Positions 10,743 to 25,000 of a stretch of 64,000 nucleotides of DNA are shown here, piece after piece. This stretch comes from Solanum dulcamara. Lineage: Eukaryota; Streptophyta; Magnoliopsida; Solanales; Solanaceae. The DNA lies in assembly GCF_947179165.1 (NCBI RefSeq), contig NC_077245.1, positions 14,912,740 to 14,976,739 on the forward strand, in the 5' to 3' direction. The notes beneath the pieces were generated by a model. The model saw only the letters and a program-made list of their open reading frames with translations, was not told the origin of the DNA and ran no database searches. The translations under genes were made by a program, and so were the position numbers. Each line of letters starts with the position of its first letter. Position 1 is the first letter of the stretch.

Positions 10743-13337
10743 CTATAGTAGCGAAGCCTCATCTTTCAAGCTGTTTAAATCCTCGACCACTTTGATTAAA
10801 AATTGAAATCGGTGGAAACATTTGATCACTATCACCTTCATCATTGTGATTAAGCCTATTTCTCCCACATGGAGCTTCATTCCCAAAGTAATAGGAATAA
10901 AAGTTGTTAGTTTCTCTCGCAATATAAGCTTGAACAATTGATCCTTTGATCTTTCCTCTCTGTTTAATTATTTGTTTGCACCTTCCAATTTTTCTGAATG
11001 TATATATCAATATATGTTAACTAATAATTATAGTATATATAAGAAAAATAATTTAATTACTTATATAAGAAAAGCATTACCTCTTAAATGGATACATCCA
11101 CCTTATTTGAACTGGATCTCCAAGGCGGGCTTCTTTTACAAGATGAATCAAAAGATGCTCCATCACATCAAAAAAATCACATGAAAAAATATTCTCTAGC
11201 TTTGTAGTAATAACAGAAATATTTTCCTCCATCCTGTCAAAACTACTTTCTAACAACTTTTCAGAACATAAATCTCTAAAGAAAAGATTTACCTCTATGA
11301 TTGGCTTCCATATCCTGTCAGGTAGATGGCTAAAAGCGATATGAATCAAAGTTTTCATGAATACATGACAATAATGGCTTTTCATACCTATCAATTTTCC
11401 TTCATTCAGATATGCCTGCTTACCCAAATTTGAAGTATATCCCTCTAGCATTCTCAAATTTTTAACCCACTCACATATGTCACATTTCTCATCCAATGTG
11501 AATGAATAACTGGCTTTAGGCTTGACAACTTTACCATTTTGTAGTTTTTGCAACCACAATTTTTTTCTCCTACAGTATTCCTTTAAGTCCATTCTAGCTC
11601 TTGCGTTGTCTTTTGTCTTTCCCTTAATCCATCACTGTGTTAAAAAAATTATCAAAATAATTTTTCTCAAAGTGCATCACATCAAGATTATGTCGTAGGA
11701 GATTATCCTTCCAATACGGTAACTCTCAGGATATGCTCTATTTGTTCCAATTATGTTCAACACCATATCCAGGATGTCTAAATGGTGGAGTTTCTGTAAC
11801 TTTAGGTAATTGAAAAACTCTCTCCCAAATTTGATGTCCTGTCAGTGATGGAGCTGGAGGGTCATTTTCAACCCTATTTTTTTTGAATGCATGTTTCATC
11901 TTTCTAAACTCATGGTTCATTGGCAAGAACTGACGATGACAATCAAACCATGAATTTTTTCTTCCATGTTTTAAGGTGAATGCTTTACTATTTTCCATGA
12001 AATGAGGACAAGCAAGCTTTCCAACAGTCATCCAACCAAACAACATCCCATATGCAGGAAAATCATTAATAGTCCATATTAAAGAAGCACGCATAACAAA
12101 ATTCTGTTTAGTTGATATATCATAAGTCACTACACCTTCAAACCACAATTGTTTTAGCTGTAGATAGACATCAATCAAACTTTTAGGATTACGAGCACCC
12201 GAAATAATACAACTTAGAATGATGTACGGACTTGTCATGCACATTTTAGGAGGACAATTATACGGGATAAGAAATACAGGCCAATAAGAATAAGGTGAGG
12301 CAGCATTAGAGAATGGTGTGAAGTCATCTGCACACAATCCCAATCTTACATTTTTTGGTTCACTATCAAAATCAGGATACATGTTATCAAAATATTTCCA
12401 TGCTTCTCCGTCAGATGTATGAGACAAGACACTCGGCGGCCTTCTATATTCACGATGCCATCTCATATGTGGGGCAGACCTCATCAATGCATATAACCTC
12501 TTTAATCTAGGAATAATAGGTAAATAATGCATCGCCTTAATTGAGACCATCTTTCCAATAGGAGTCCTCTTATAATAAGCTTGTCCACAAAACTTAAAAT
12601 TTTCTAATTCACTATCAGTCTTGTAGAACAACATGCAACTATTAACACAACAATGAATTCTATCATGCGACAATCCTAACTTGGAAACCAATCTCTTTGC
12701 CTGATAGAAGTTCTTAGGTATGTTAAACTCAGGATTAACTAGTTCGCCCAAATGATCAACCATTGAGTCCATAGCTGCATGAGGAACACTCCAATCTAAT
12801 TTAATATTCATTAACCTAACTACAACCGAGAAAGCAGAATGCGGACTCCCTTCACATAATGGACGACTAGCCTCTTCTAATTGTTGGTAGAAGCGTCTTC
12901 TTCTTTATTAGGAGTTTCATCAAAATATTATTTGGGTTCCATCCATCTTGAACCCCAAAAGCATCATTGACCATTTCATGAAACTCTATAATGTTGAACT
13001 CTATCATGTTCAACCCTAATTTGACCATTTAAGCATATTATATTCATCTACGGGCAGCAAAATATAAAATATACTATTCAATCCATCTATTTTTTCATGA
13101 TCAATCCATACAAAATATCTAGACTTAAATTTATTACCATACAAATGAATCAAAACTATATCTAGATTAAAAAATTTCAAAACCTACATTCACGACAAGC
13201 CTAACCAATCCATTTCTCTTAAAAATATCAGGTGTCATTGCATGATTGATAAAACTTCTTACACCATCAATAAATTCAGGTTTCAATCTACCACCAACTT
13301 CATAATGCATGTTATACATCCACAAACGATGATCCAT
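10743..13337 (-). pseudogene. CACTA TNP2-type transposase (decayed)
   Basis: Pieces in minus-strand order: 13337 to about 13180, a transposase-associated N-terminal domain beginning 'MDHRLWMYN' with 'FIDGVRSFINHAM'; 12811-11738 (357 codons), the Transposase_21/TNP2 core with 'LPIIPRLKRLYALMRSA', 'MRWHREYRR', 'LGLCADDFTPFSNAASPYSYWP' type blocks (the last is the diagnostic TNP2 motif) and 'MLFGWMTVGKLACPHF'; 11592-11077, a DUF4218-like segment with 'GMKSHYCHVFMKTLI'; 11010-10759, a DUF4216-like segment with 'YSYYFGNEAPCGRNR'. Between 11738 and 11593 the family sequence continues ('LRHNLDVMHFEKN') but with stops. The order is that of En/Spm TNPD proteins, which cut and join the element ends. 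Several stops and frame breaks make it inactive. Confidence 0.9.
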
Positions 13338-13379
13338 CTATAAAATTATATATATTCAAGCTTAATTAGTTCATAAAGA

Positions 13380-13740
13380 CTACAATTCATCGAGACTACA
13401 ACTATCATTAATTCAAGTTATAATTAATTAATTCATATAATAATTAAGTTCAAGTTATAATTAATTTAAGTTATAATTAATTAATTCATATAATAATTAA
13501 GTTCAAGTTCTACTTAATTCAAGTTATAATTAATTAATTCATATAATAATCAATTCAAGTTATAATTAAGTTCAAGTTCTAATTAATTCAAGTTATAATT
13601 AAGTTCATATTCTAATTAATTCAAGTTAAAATTAATTTCATATTTTAATTAATTCAAGTTATAATTAATTTTAATTTCTAATTAATTCAAGTTATAATTA
13701 AGTTCATATTCTAATTAATTCAAGTAAACATTAAGTTCAA
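13380..13740. repeat. AT-rich tandem-like repeat in CACTA
   Basis: Many imperfect copies of 'ttcaagttataattaa' alternate with 'ttcatataataatta', with irregular spacing of about 25-45 bp. It is non-coding and lies upstream of the transposase relic. A more diverged AT-rich continuation fills 13741-14330 with nothing recognisable. Confidence 0.7.
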
Positions 13741-14379
13741 AGCTCATGACATACAAGTTGAAATTCTAAATTCAAATATCCTAAAATTCAAGTATCTAAG
13801 TTATTCAAATTAGTTATAAAGTCTAAAGAGTTCAAAATTTATACAAACCCCAAAATATTTCGAAGTTTAACTTCAAAAGTCCTAAGTTCAACTTCATGAC
13901 TTTAAATTTCTAACTCTACTTAGCTTAATTAGTTCTAAAGTCTAAAGATTTCAAAAATTATACAAACCTAAAGTTCAAAATTAGTATCTAAGTTATTCTA
14001 ATTATAAGTTCTAAATTAAAGTCTTATATTTCAAGTATCCAATTTCCAATATTTTTCTAAGTTTCAAACTTTAAAATTTCTTATATTCAAATATCTAAGT
14101 TATTCTAAAGTTCAACATTAGCTTAATTAATTCAAAAGGAAGCTTAACTTCAACAAGATTTCTAAAGCTAACAAAAAAATCAACTTCAAAGTTCTAATTA
14201 AGTTCAACTTCTAAATTTAAGTATCTTAAAATTCAAGTATCTAAATTATTCTAATTATAATCTCTAAAGTCCTAAAGCTCCCTCTAATTAAGGTCCAATA
14301 TTTTTTTCTAAGTTTCAAACTTCAAAACTTAGTGCAACGGGCTGCCCCTTCAAACTTCAAAACTTCCTAAGTTACAATC

Positions 14380-14755
14380 CAATTTATAAACAAACTAAAT
14401 GGAATAAATTAATTAGCTAACTAATAAATCACAAATTACTATCCAATTTACAATCTAATTCAAAAAACTCAAATCTAAGGCAAAGCTTAAAATCAAAACT
14501 ATAACTAGATTCACTAATTTTACAATCCAATATACAGATAAACTACAATAAACTAAATGACATAAACTAATTAACTAACTAACATCACAAATTACTAGAA
14601 AATTTACAATCTAATTCAACAATCCAAATCTAACTTAAGCCCTAAAATCAAAACTATAACTACATTCACTAATTTCACAATCCAATATACAAATGAACTA
14701 CAACAAACTAAATGTAATCAACTAATTAACAAACTAACAAATGACAAATCAACAA
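14380..14755. repeat. 156-bp direct repeat, about 2.4 units
   Basis: 'acaaattact' recurs at 14431 and 14587. Each copy is followed by 'tttacaatctaattcaa', 'aaaatcaaaactataact' and 'cacaatccaatata'-like blocks. A third partial unit runs to about 14755. Confidence 0.7.
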
Positions 14756-14851
14756 AAAATAATTTTTTTATAAGGTTTAAGTCCTAACCACTTAAAGATG
14801 AATAAATACTCCTAAAGAACCACAGAACGACGACAGCACAACGAAGGAGAC

Positions 14852-14906
14852 GGGGGACAGATGGGGGATAGTGATGGGGGTGGGGGGACGGCGGTGGGAG
14901 GTGGGG
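14852..14906 (+). other. G-run cluster (G-quadruplex candidate)
   Basis: At least five runs of four to six G occur within 55 bases, separated by loops of one to eleven bases. It lies upstream of the minus-strand transposase relic and close to the CACTA right subterminal region. Its C-rich complement gives a proline-rich open frame (14990-14784) that I do not consider a gene. Confidence 0.6.
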
Positions 14907-14989
14907 CGGCGAAGGAGGTGGTGGATTTGAGGAGAGAAGAGAGAGTTTAGAGAGTGACAAAAAAGAAAAAATATGATCTACCTCCCACA

Positions 14990-15085
14990 TATTTTAATAA
15001 AAGTGACGGACAGCGTCTCTAAGTCCGTCGTTTTTAAAAAAATATTTGACCGTCATTTTGACCAAAAAACGACGGACAAAGCGAT
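14990..15085. repeat. CACTA right subterminal repeats, proximal part
   Basis: 'gtgacggacagcgtct', 'aagtccgtcgttttt' and 'aacgacggacaaagcgat' motifs are cut at 15085 by the inserted LTR and resume at 27926. Confidence 0.75.
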
Positions 15086-16069
15086 TGTAATGACCCTCAA
15101 GATCATTTTTGGAATTTTTGTAAACTAACCATTTTACCCTTTCCTTTAGTTGCCCTGAATCGTTTTTGATTGGTACCGGGTGTTGATTTTTAGAAAATCT
15201 TATGAAAAGTTAAATTTTTAGAAATTTTGAGTTTTCATAAGCTTTAAGTACTAGAAAGTGGTATTTGGGGTCAACTGAAGCTATGAGTCTCGAAATGGAA
15301 TTCTGTTAATTCCAGCATCTCCGAAATGTCGAAATTGGCCTAGGAGAGTTTACAGAATGAGTTTTGGAGTTGTAATAAAGATTTGAGGCCTTGATTTAAG
15401 AATTTGAGGAACTTTAAGCCAAAGTTTGATTTTGGTCAACTTTTGGAGTTCCGATGCTCAGAATGGAATTCTGATGATTCCGTTGGATTCGGGAGATGGT
15501 TTTTGGTCTAGAAGAAGTGTTGGTTGAATTTTTAGAGGTCCCGAGTCTATTTTGATATTTTGAATGCCTAAGTTGGTTTAGTTGCGACTTTTCGAGTTTT
15601 GGGTCAACGAGATCTCGAATTCAAATTCTGATGGTTCCATCAGCTCCAGAATGACCAAATTAGGCTACTAGCATTATTGGAATGACTATCGAGGCAATCG
15701 ATACGAGTTTGGGCCATTTGGCGCTTGACTTTTAAACTTAGCCTATGATTGACTTTGGTCAACATTCTTGGAAAATGCGCTCGAATGAAAATTCTGACAG
15801 CACGATTAGTTCCAGAATATTTATTTTGGTCTAGCACAACCCTTCATTTGCTTTTCGAGGCTTCCAAACTAATATCGAGGCCGTTGTGAAGTGATGCTTA
15901 AAATGACTCTTGGGTGTGGGACCCACTTTTTATTAAAATGATCTCGTATGAAAATTTTGAATGTGTCATTGAGTCCGGAATATCAAATTTAATGGGGTAA
16001 CATATCTGGTTTATTTTTATCGAATTTCAAAAGAATTTCGAACACCCCGTCGAGGATTTTGATTGTTTT

Positions 16070-19000
16070 TTTCCAAAAATTGCAGCAGTGCTGCCAGCAG
16101 CCCTTTTATTTCTTTTTTTGAGAGTTTCTCCAACTTTAAAACCCCATAACTTGAGCATTAAAGCTCTAAATTGGGAGATTAAAAAGGCAAACTTGTGAGA
16201 TTTTTCATGAAAAACGCATTAGAGAGATTGAAAACTGATTTTGAGCATTCGATTCAGGTAAAAATCATGATTTTATTTACAGCAGTGTCCATTTTCGGAT
16301 TGAGTTTTTGAAGAACTTTGAGAAAATTATCTCTTGGTCTATATAAACACGATTTAGGTGATTCAAAGGTCTAAATTCAAAAGAATTTCGTGAGGAATCT
16401 CGTGAAAATCTCAGAAATGCGAGGGAAAGATTCGTTTGAGGTAAAAATGCATTTTAATTTACTGATTTATTATTTTTCGGAATCAATTTTTATTAAATTT
16501 TGGAAGAGTGTATCTTGGTCAATATAACTCCGTCTTGAGTGCTTCTTGAGGCTAGATTGTGGGTATTTCGCAAGGACGTCATGCTCCAAAAATTGCAGAA
16601 GTGCTGTCAATAGCTCTTTTATTTCTTTTCTTGAGGGAGTTTTTCCAACTTTAAAACCTCATAACTTGAGTATTAAGGCTCTAAATTGGGTGATTAAAAA
16701 GGCAACCTTGTGAGATTTTCCATGAAGAGCGCATTAGAGAGATTGAAAACTGATTTTGAGCATTCGATTCAGATAAAAATCATGATTTTATTTACAGCAG
16801 TGTCTATTTTTGGATTAAGTTTTTGAAGAACTTTGAGAAATTATTTTTCTTGGCCTATATAAACTCGATTTTGGTGATTCAAAGGTCTAAATTCAAAAGA
16901 ATTTCATGAGAAATCTCGTGAAAATCTCAGAAACGCAAGGGGAAGATTCGTTTGAGGTAAAAATGCATTTTTATTTACTGATTTAGTATTTTTCAGAATC
17001 AAATTTTGTTGAATTTTGAAAGACTGTATCTTGATCAATATAACTCCATTTTGAGTGATTTTTGAGGCTAGATTGTGGGGTATTTCGCAAGGAACGACAT
17101 GCTCTAAAAATTGCAGAACTGCTGCCAGCAGTTCTCTTATTTCTTTTCTTGGGAGAGTTTTTCCAAATTTAAAACCTCATAACTTGAGCATTAAGGCTCT
17201 AAATTGGGTGATTAAAAAGGCAAAATTGTGAGATTTTCCATTGAGAACGCATTAGAGAGATTGAAAACTGATTTTAAGCATTCGATTCAGGTAAAAATCA
17301 TGATTTTATTTATATCAGTGTCCATTTTCGGATTGAATTTTTAAAGAACTTTGAGAAATTATTTTTTTTGGCCTATATAAACCCGATTTTGGTGATTCAA
17401 GGGTCTAAATTCAAAAGAATTTCGTGAGCAATCTCGTGAAAATCTCAAAAACGCAAGGGGAAGATTCATTTGTGGTAAAAAATGCATTTTTATTTACTTA
17501 TTTAGTATTTTTTCGGAATCAAATTTTGTTAAATTTTGAAAGAGTGTATCTTGGTCAATATAACTCCGTTTTGAATGATTCTTGAGGCTAGATTGTGGGG
17601 TATTTCGCAAGGAACGTCATGCTCCAAAAATTGCAGAAGTGCTGCCAGTAGCTCTTTTATATCTTTTCTTGAGAGAGTTTTTACAACTTTAAAACTTCAT
17701 AACTTGAGTATTAAGCCTCTAAATTGGGTGATTAAAAAGGCAAACTTGTGAGATTTTTCCATTGAGAACGCATTAGAGAGATTGAAAACTGATTTTGAGC
17801 ATTCGATTCAGGTAAAATCATGATTTTATTTATACCAGTGTCCATTTTCAGATTGAAATGTTGAAGAACTTTGAGAAATTATTTCTTGGCCTATATAAAC
17901 CCGATTTTGGTGATTCAAGGGTCTAAATTCAAAAGAATTTCGTGAGGAATCTCGTGAAAATCTCAGAAACACGAGTGGAAGATTCGTTTGAGGTAAAAAT
18001 GCATTTTTATTTACTGATTTAGTATTTTTCAGAATCAAATTTTGTTGAATTTTGAAAGACTGTATCTTGATCAATATAACTCCATTTTGAGTGATTTTTG
18101 AGGCTAGATTGTGGGGTATTTCGCAAGGAACGTCATGCTCTAAAAATTGCAGAAGTGCTGCCAGCAACTCTCTTATTTCTTTTCTTGAGAGAGTTTTTCC
18201 AACTTTAAAACCTCATAACTTGAGCAGGCTCTAAATTGGATGATTAAAAGGGCAAACTTGTGAGATTTTCCATTGAGAATGTATTAGAGAGATTGAAAAC
18301 TGATTTTGAGCATTCGATTCAGGTAAAAATCATAATTTTATTTATACCAGTGTCCATTTTCGAATTGAATTTTTGAAGAACTTTGAGAAATTATTTCTTG
18401 GCCTATATAAACCCGATTTTGGTGATTCAAGGGTCTAAATTTAAAAGAATTTCGTGAGAAATCTCGTGAAAATCTCAGAAACACGAGTGGAAGATTCGTT
18501 TGAGGTAAAAATGCATTTTTATTTACTGATTTAGTATTTTTCAGAATTAAATTTTGTTGAATTTTGAAAGACTGTATCTTGATCAATATAACTCCATTTT
18601 GAGTGATTTTTGAGGCTAGATTGTGGGGTATTTCGCAAAGAACGACATGCTCTAAAAATTGCAGAACTGCTGCTAGCAGCTCTCTTATTTCTTTTCTTGG
18701 GGGAGTTTTTCCAAATTTAAAACCTCATAACTTGAGCATTAAGGCTCTAAATTGGGTGATTAAAAAGGCAAACTTATGAGATTTTCCATTGAGAACGCAT
18801 TAGAGAGATTGAAAAATGATTTTAAGCATTTGATTTAGGTAAAAATCATGATTTTATTTACAGCAGTGTCTATTTTCGGATTGAGTTTTTGAAAAACTTT
18901 GAGAAATTATTTTTTTTGGCCTATATAAACCCGATTTTGGTGATTCAAGGGTCTAAATTCAAAAGAATTTCGTGAGGAATCTCGTGAAAATCTCAAAAAC

Positions 19001-22000
19001 GCAAGGGGGAGATTCATTTGTGGTAAAAAATGCATTTTTATTTACTTATTTAGTATTTTTTCGGAATCAAATTTTGTTAAATTTTGAAAGAGTGTATGGT
19101 AATACCCCAGAATTGTTTTCACAAAGACTCGAACATTTCTTCACATGTGTGTAGACTCGAACCGAAGGACTTGTAATTTTATATATGAGTTAGGATAAAT
19201 TCTTAAGTATTTGAAGTGTGTTAGATGTGCTTAGGGGTCTTAAGGGATCTCTAACACCAAGCCGAGTCCAAAGAACTTCAATCGATTAAGTTTTCGGATG
19301 ATTTAGTATAAGGGCCAACTTCAAACGACCATATCTCTTTGAATATAACGAACTGGGTGGACCATGACCTATCAAATTATAGGTCTTTGAGTCTTCTTTC
19401 CAATGCCGCCAAGATTGTAGTTTTTTGAGTTCGGAATCAAAAGTTATGACCATTTTACTTTAGACTATCACTGCAGGGATTTTGCCAGTTTTTCAGATTT
19501 TAGATGAAGGGCAATTTGGGCATTTCCCAAATTATATATACATTAGCCTTGGGACATTTTGGACCATTATTTTCAATCTCTTCCTCTCTCTAAAAGTCCT
19601 AGAAAATCCACTCTCTTCTCCTTCAAATCCATCTCCAACAAGGATTGCCTTCAAGGACTTCAAGAATTCAAGCCTTCCATTGAAGACCTAACATCAAGGT
19701 TTCTTCAAAGTCTTCACCAAAGTATGTAAGGCTACTCAAAGCATGTGTTAATTCCACCCATGTGCCATACATCCTCCTTGAGATTGATTGTTCATAGAAA
19801 TTGAGTTTTCTTGATAGATTTATGTCCTAATGGGTTTATACATCTATTAACTTGATTTTGTTATGTTGATATTGATAAGTTGAGAAATTGATAAATTCTT
19901 CATGTTTGATATGAGTTGATTGATATGAGTTGTTATACATATTTTTTTATGTCTAAGAGTTGATTGATATGGGTTGTTATACATAGTTTGAATGTTCATA
20001 GGAATTGAGTTTTCTTGATAGATTTATGTCCTAATGAGTTTATACATCTATTAACTTGATTTTTTTATGTTGATATTGATAAGTTGAGAAATTGATAAAT
20101 GCTTCATGTTTGATATGAGTTGATTGATATAAGTTGTTATATATACTTTGTTATGTTTAAGAGTTGATTGATATGAGTTGTTAAACATATTTTTGTTATA
20201 AACTTAAATATTTGAGTATCCTAAATTGTCGAGTTAAAGTCTTGGTGAGTCATGATTTAGCCCCAAAAGATTGGCTAAATAAATGGAGAAATGATTGGAT
20301 AGAATTAAATGTTATCATAAATTGTCTTGAGTTTGAAATTGTTGGTTTTTATGTATAATAAAAACAATATTGCTTTCAAAGAAAAAAATGAGGTATTCTT
20401 CTTATATGAGTATAAATGATTGTTTGAGAAGGAATTTTAAATAAATAATTTGTGAACATTTTTGCATAAATTATTTATACACTATTTTGAGTTTAAAGAA
20501 TGATTATTTTCATCTTTAATTTAAAAAGAGTTTAAGCATGAGTTGAGTTTGAGAAGTCTTTTAATTTTCATTTTGAACATGAGTATTTTGAGTATAAATG
20601 AGTTGAATATTTTTACATAAAAATGCCTATTTTGAGATTGAGTTGAGGAATTGAAATTATGTTTTAAATGCATCTAATATTTTTTTTTGCATTCATTGAG
20701 TTGAGATGACATCAAATTCAAAAAGAAGAGTTTGATGATTGAGATGAGTTGATTGGGAATGAAGGTCCAATGAGACCAAATTGATTGAGTTGATCTGAAA
20801 GAGTCCAATGAGACTAAATGAGTTGATTTGAAAATAAGTCCTAAGAGACTAAATGAGTATTTTGAGTATTTTACTCACTTGATAGATATGAGCATATTGA
20901 GTCTTGGGAGGAGTATCGAGCACCGAATTGAGTAAGAGTATAGTCCATACTCAAACCAATAACTACGTCGCCAAACGTAGGAGAGGATTGGACCGTTACA
21001 GTCGGATGTTTCCTAAATTACTATCCTGACATGATATGACTTGATTGGTTATGGATCCATGATTGTTGATTCGTTCATACCCTGGCAAGGTATGAACGGA
21101 CGCGGCAACAACGTCGGCTTGTTGTACTATCACTCGCTCATATGGTGATAGTTGTCGATTAGAGAAACTCCCAATTGAATGGATTGTGCTTGATATGATT
21201 GGTTTGATTGTGATTGTAGATGATTGAGTTGAATTGTAAAGCATTACATAATTTAATTTGCATATTTATTTGAGTTGAGTCCTTTGAGTTGATTGTTGAG
21301 TTGATTATATATATGATTGGATCGAATTGGGTGATGTGCGATGGGTTGGATTAGACGATACGTGATAGGATTGGATTGAGTTGGATTAGACGATATGTGA
21401 TTGGATGGGATTAGATGATTTGTGATTGGATTGAATAGAATTGTAAATGATTTGATTGAACTGTGTTGTGTATGATTGGATTGTATGGTATATGATTGGC
21501 CTTTGTCTAAAATGTATTCTTACTTTAGACTTATGACACTTTGATTGAGTCTCTCTTATCTTTCTGGTTTTGAGATATTTGAACCAACGTTATTCTTCCT
21601 TGAGGTATGTTTCATTCTGTCATATTACATACTCGTACATTCCATGTACTGACGTCCATTTGGACCTGCATTGTTTTATGATGCAGAGACAGGTTTAAGA
21701 GATCGCCAATAGAAGCACCATTGAGGATCTATACACACTCAGCGTATTGGTGAGTCCTTCCCTATATTCGGAGGACACTGCTTATGTTATTCTTGCATCG
21801 AGTTAGCCCTTTCCATTTTGATTTGAGGTAGCCATGAACTTGTCATTGACACCAATTAGATAGTAGTGATAGAGGCTTCATAGACTAGATAGTGATGGGT
21901 CGATTGAATATTTTATTTCCTTGAATTATTCTTGTCAAACTATTTTAATGACAAAGATTGAAGTTTGATTTGTTGGCCCATGACCTTTCTTTCTTGAGTT

Positions 22001-25000
22001 AGATTGTTGATTTGGGATTGTCCACCAAGTATTCTCTTTATTTTAAGTCTTCCGCTGTTTGAATGAATGAACGGATGTGTGATCAGGCTATGTGGTTCGC
22101 TTGGGAGCCAAATATGGTTTCTGAGTGCCGGCCACGTCTAGGGTACCCTCCCGGGGCGTGACATGTATCTTGGTCAATATAACTCCGTCTTGAGTGATTC
22201 TTGAGGTTAGATTGTGGGTATTTCGCAAGGAACGTCATGCTCCAAAAATTGCAGAAGTGCTGCCAGCAGTTCTTTTATTTCTTTTCTTGAGAGAGTTTTT
22301 CCAACTTTAAAACCTCATAACTTGAGCATTAAGGCTCTAAATTGGGTGATTAAAAAGGCAACCTTGTGAGATTTTCCATGAAGAACACATTAGAGAGATT
22401 GAAAACTGATTTTGAGCATTCGATTCAGGTAAAAATCATGATTTTATTTACAGCAGTGTCCATTTTCGGATTGAGTTTTTGAAAAACTTTGAGAAACCCG
22501 ATTTTGGTGATTCAAAGGTCTAAATTCAAAAGAATTTCATGAGAAATCTCGTGAAAATCTCAGAAACGCGAGGGGAAGATTCGTTTGAGGAAAAAATGCA
22601 TTTTTATTTACTTATTTAGTATTATTCGGATTCAAATTTTGTTGAATTTTGAAAGAGTGTATCTTGGTCAATATAACTCCGTTTTGAGTGATTTTTGAGG
22701 CTAGATTATGGGGTATTTCGCAAGGAACGTCATGCTCCAAAAGTTGCAGAAGTACTGCCAGCAACTCTTTTATATCTTTTCTTGTGGGAGTTTTTCCAAC
22801 TTTAAAACTTCATAACTTGAGCATTAAGGCTCTAAATTGGGTGATTAAAAGGGCAAACTTGTGAGATTTTCCATTGAGAATGCATTAGAGAGATTGAAAA
22901 CTGATTTTGAGCATTCGATTCAGGTAAAAATCATAATTTTATTTATACCAGTGTCCATTTTCGAATTGAATTTTTGAAGAACTTTGAGAAATTATTTCTT
23001 GGCCTATATAAACCCGATTTTGGTGATTCAAGGGTCTAAATTCAAAAGAATTTCGTGAGGAATCTCGTGAAAATCTCAGAAACACGAGTGGAAGATTCGT
23101 TTGAGGTAAAAATGCATTTTTATTTATTGATTTAGTATTTTTCAAAATTAAATTTTGTTGAATTTTGAAAGACTGTATCTTGATCAATATAACTCCATTT
23201 TGAGTGATTTTTGAGGCTAGATTGTGAGGTATTTCGCAAAGAACGACATGCTCTAAAAATTGCAGAACTGCTGCCAGCAGCTCTCTTATTTCTTTTCTTG
23301 GGGGAGTTTTTCCAAATTTAAAACCTCATAACTTGAGCATTAAGGCTCTAAATTGGGTGATTAAAAAGGCAAACTTGTGAGATTTTCCATTGAGAACGCA
23401 TTAGAGAGATTGAAAACTGATTTTGAGCATTCGATTCAGGTAAAAATCATGATTTTATTTACAGCAGTGTCCATTTTCGGATTGAGTTTTTGAAAAACTT
23501 TGAGAAAATTAATTTTCTTGGCCTATATAAACCCGATTTTGGTGATTCAAGGGTCTAAATGCAAAAGAATTTCGTGAGGAATCTCGTGAAAATCTCAGAA
23601 ACGTGAGGGAAAGATTCGTTTGAGGTAAAAATGTAGTTTTATTTACTGATTTAGTATTTTTCGGAATCAAATTTTGTTGAATTTTGGAAGAGTATCTTGG
23701 TCAATATAACTCTGTTTTGAGTGATTTTTGAGGTTAGATTGTGGGTATTTCGCAAGAAACGTCATGCTCCAAAAATTACACAAGTGGCGCCAGCAGCTCT
23801 TTTATTTCTTTTCTTGGGAGAGTTTTTCCAACTTTAAAATCTCATAACTTGAGCATTAATGCTCTAAATTGGGTGATTAAAAAGGCAAACTTGTGAGATT
23901 TTCCATGAAGAAGGCATTAGAGAGATTGAAAACTGATTTTGAACATTCAATTCAGGTAAAAATCATGATTTTATTTACAGCAGTGTCTATTTTCGAATTG
24001 AGTTTTTGAAAAACTTTGAGAAATTATTTTTTTTGGCCTATATAAACCCGATTTTGGTGATTCAAGGGTCTAAATTCAAAAGAATTTCGTGAGGAATCTC
24101 GTGAAAATCTCAGAAACGCGATGGTGAAGATTTGTTTGAGGTAAAAAAGGCATTTTTATTTACTGATTTAGTATTTTTCGGAATCAAATTTTGTTGAATT
24201 TTGAAAGAGTGTATCTTGATCAATATAACTCCGTTTTTATTGATTCTTGAGGTTAGATTGTGAGGTAATTCGTAAAGAACGTCATGCTCCAAAAGTTGCA
24301 GAAGTGATGCCAACAACTCTTTTATTTCTTTTTTGGGGGGAATTTTCCAACTTTAAAACTTCATAACTTGAGCATTTAGGATCCAAATTGGGTGATTAAA
24401 AAGGCAAACTTGTGAGATTTTCCATGAAGAACGCATTAGAGAGATTGAAAACTGATTTTGAGCATTCGATTCAGGTAAAAATCATGATTCGATTCAGGTA
24501 AAAATCATGATTTTATTTACAGTAGTGTCCATTTTCGGATTGAGTTTTTGAAAAACTTTGAGAAAATTAATTTTTTTGGTCTATATAAACCCGATTTTGG
24601 TGATTCAAGGGTTTAAATTCAAAAGAATTTTGTGAGCAATCTCGTGAAAATCTTAGAAATGCGAGGGGAAGATTCGTTTGAGGTAAATATGCATTTTTAT
24701 TTACTGATTTAGTATTTTTCGGAATCAAATTTTGTTGAATTTTGGAAGAGTGTATCTTGATCAATATAACTCCGTTTTAAGTGATTCTTGTGGCTAGATT
24801 ATGGGGTATTTCACAAGGAACGTCATGCTCCAAAAATTGCAGAAGTGCTGCCAGCAACTTTTTTATTTCTTTTTTTGGGGGAGTTTTTTTCCAACTTTAA
24901 ACCTCATAACTTGAGCATTAAAGCTCTTAATTGGGTGATTAAAAAGGCTAACTTGTGAGATTTTCCATTGAGAACGCATTAGAGAGATTGAAAACTGATT

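Noticed and set aside
14784..14990. 68-codon proline-rich open frame on the minus strand
   Set aside because: It is the complement of a G-rich simple sequence, with no homology-like features.
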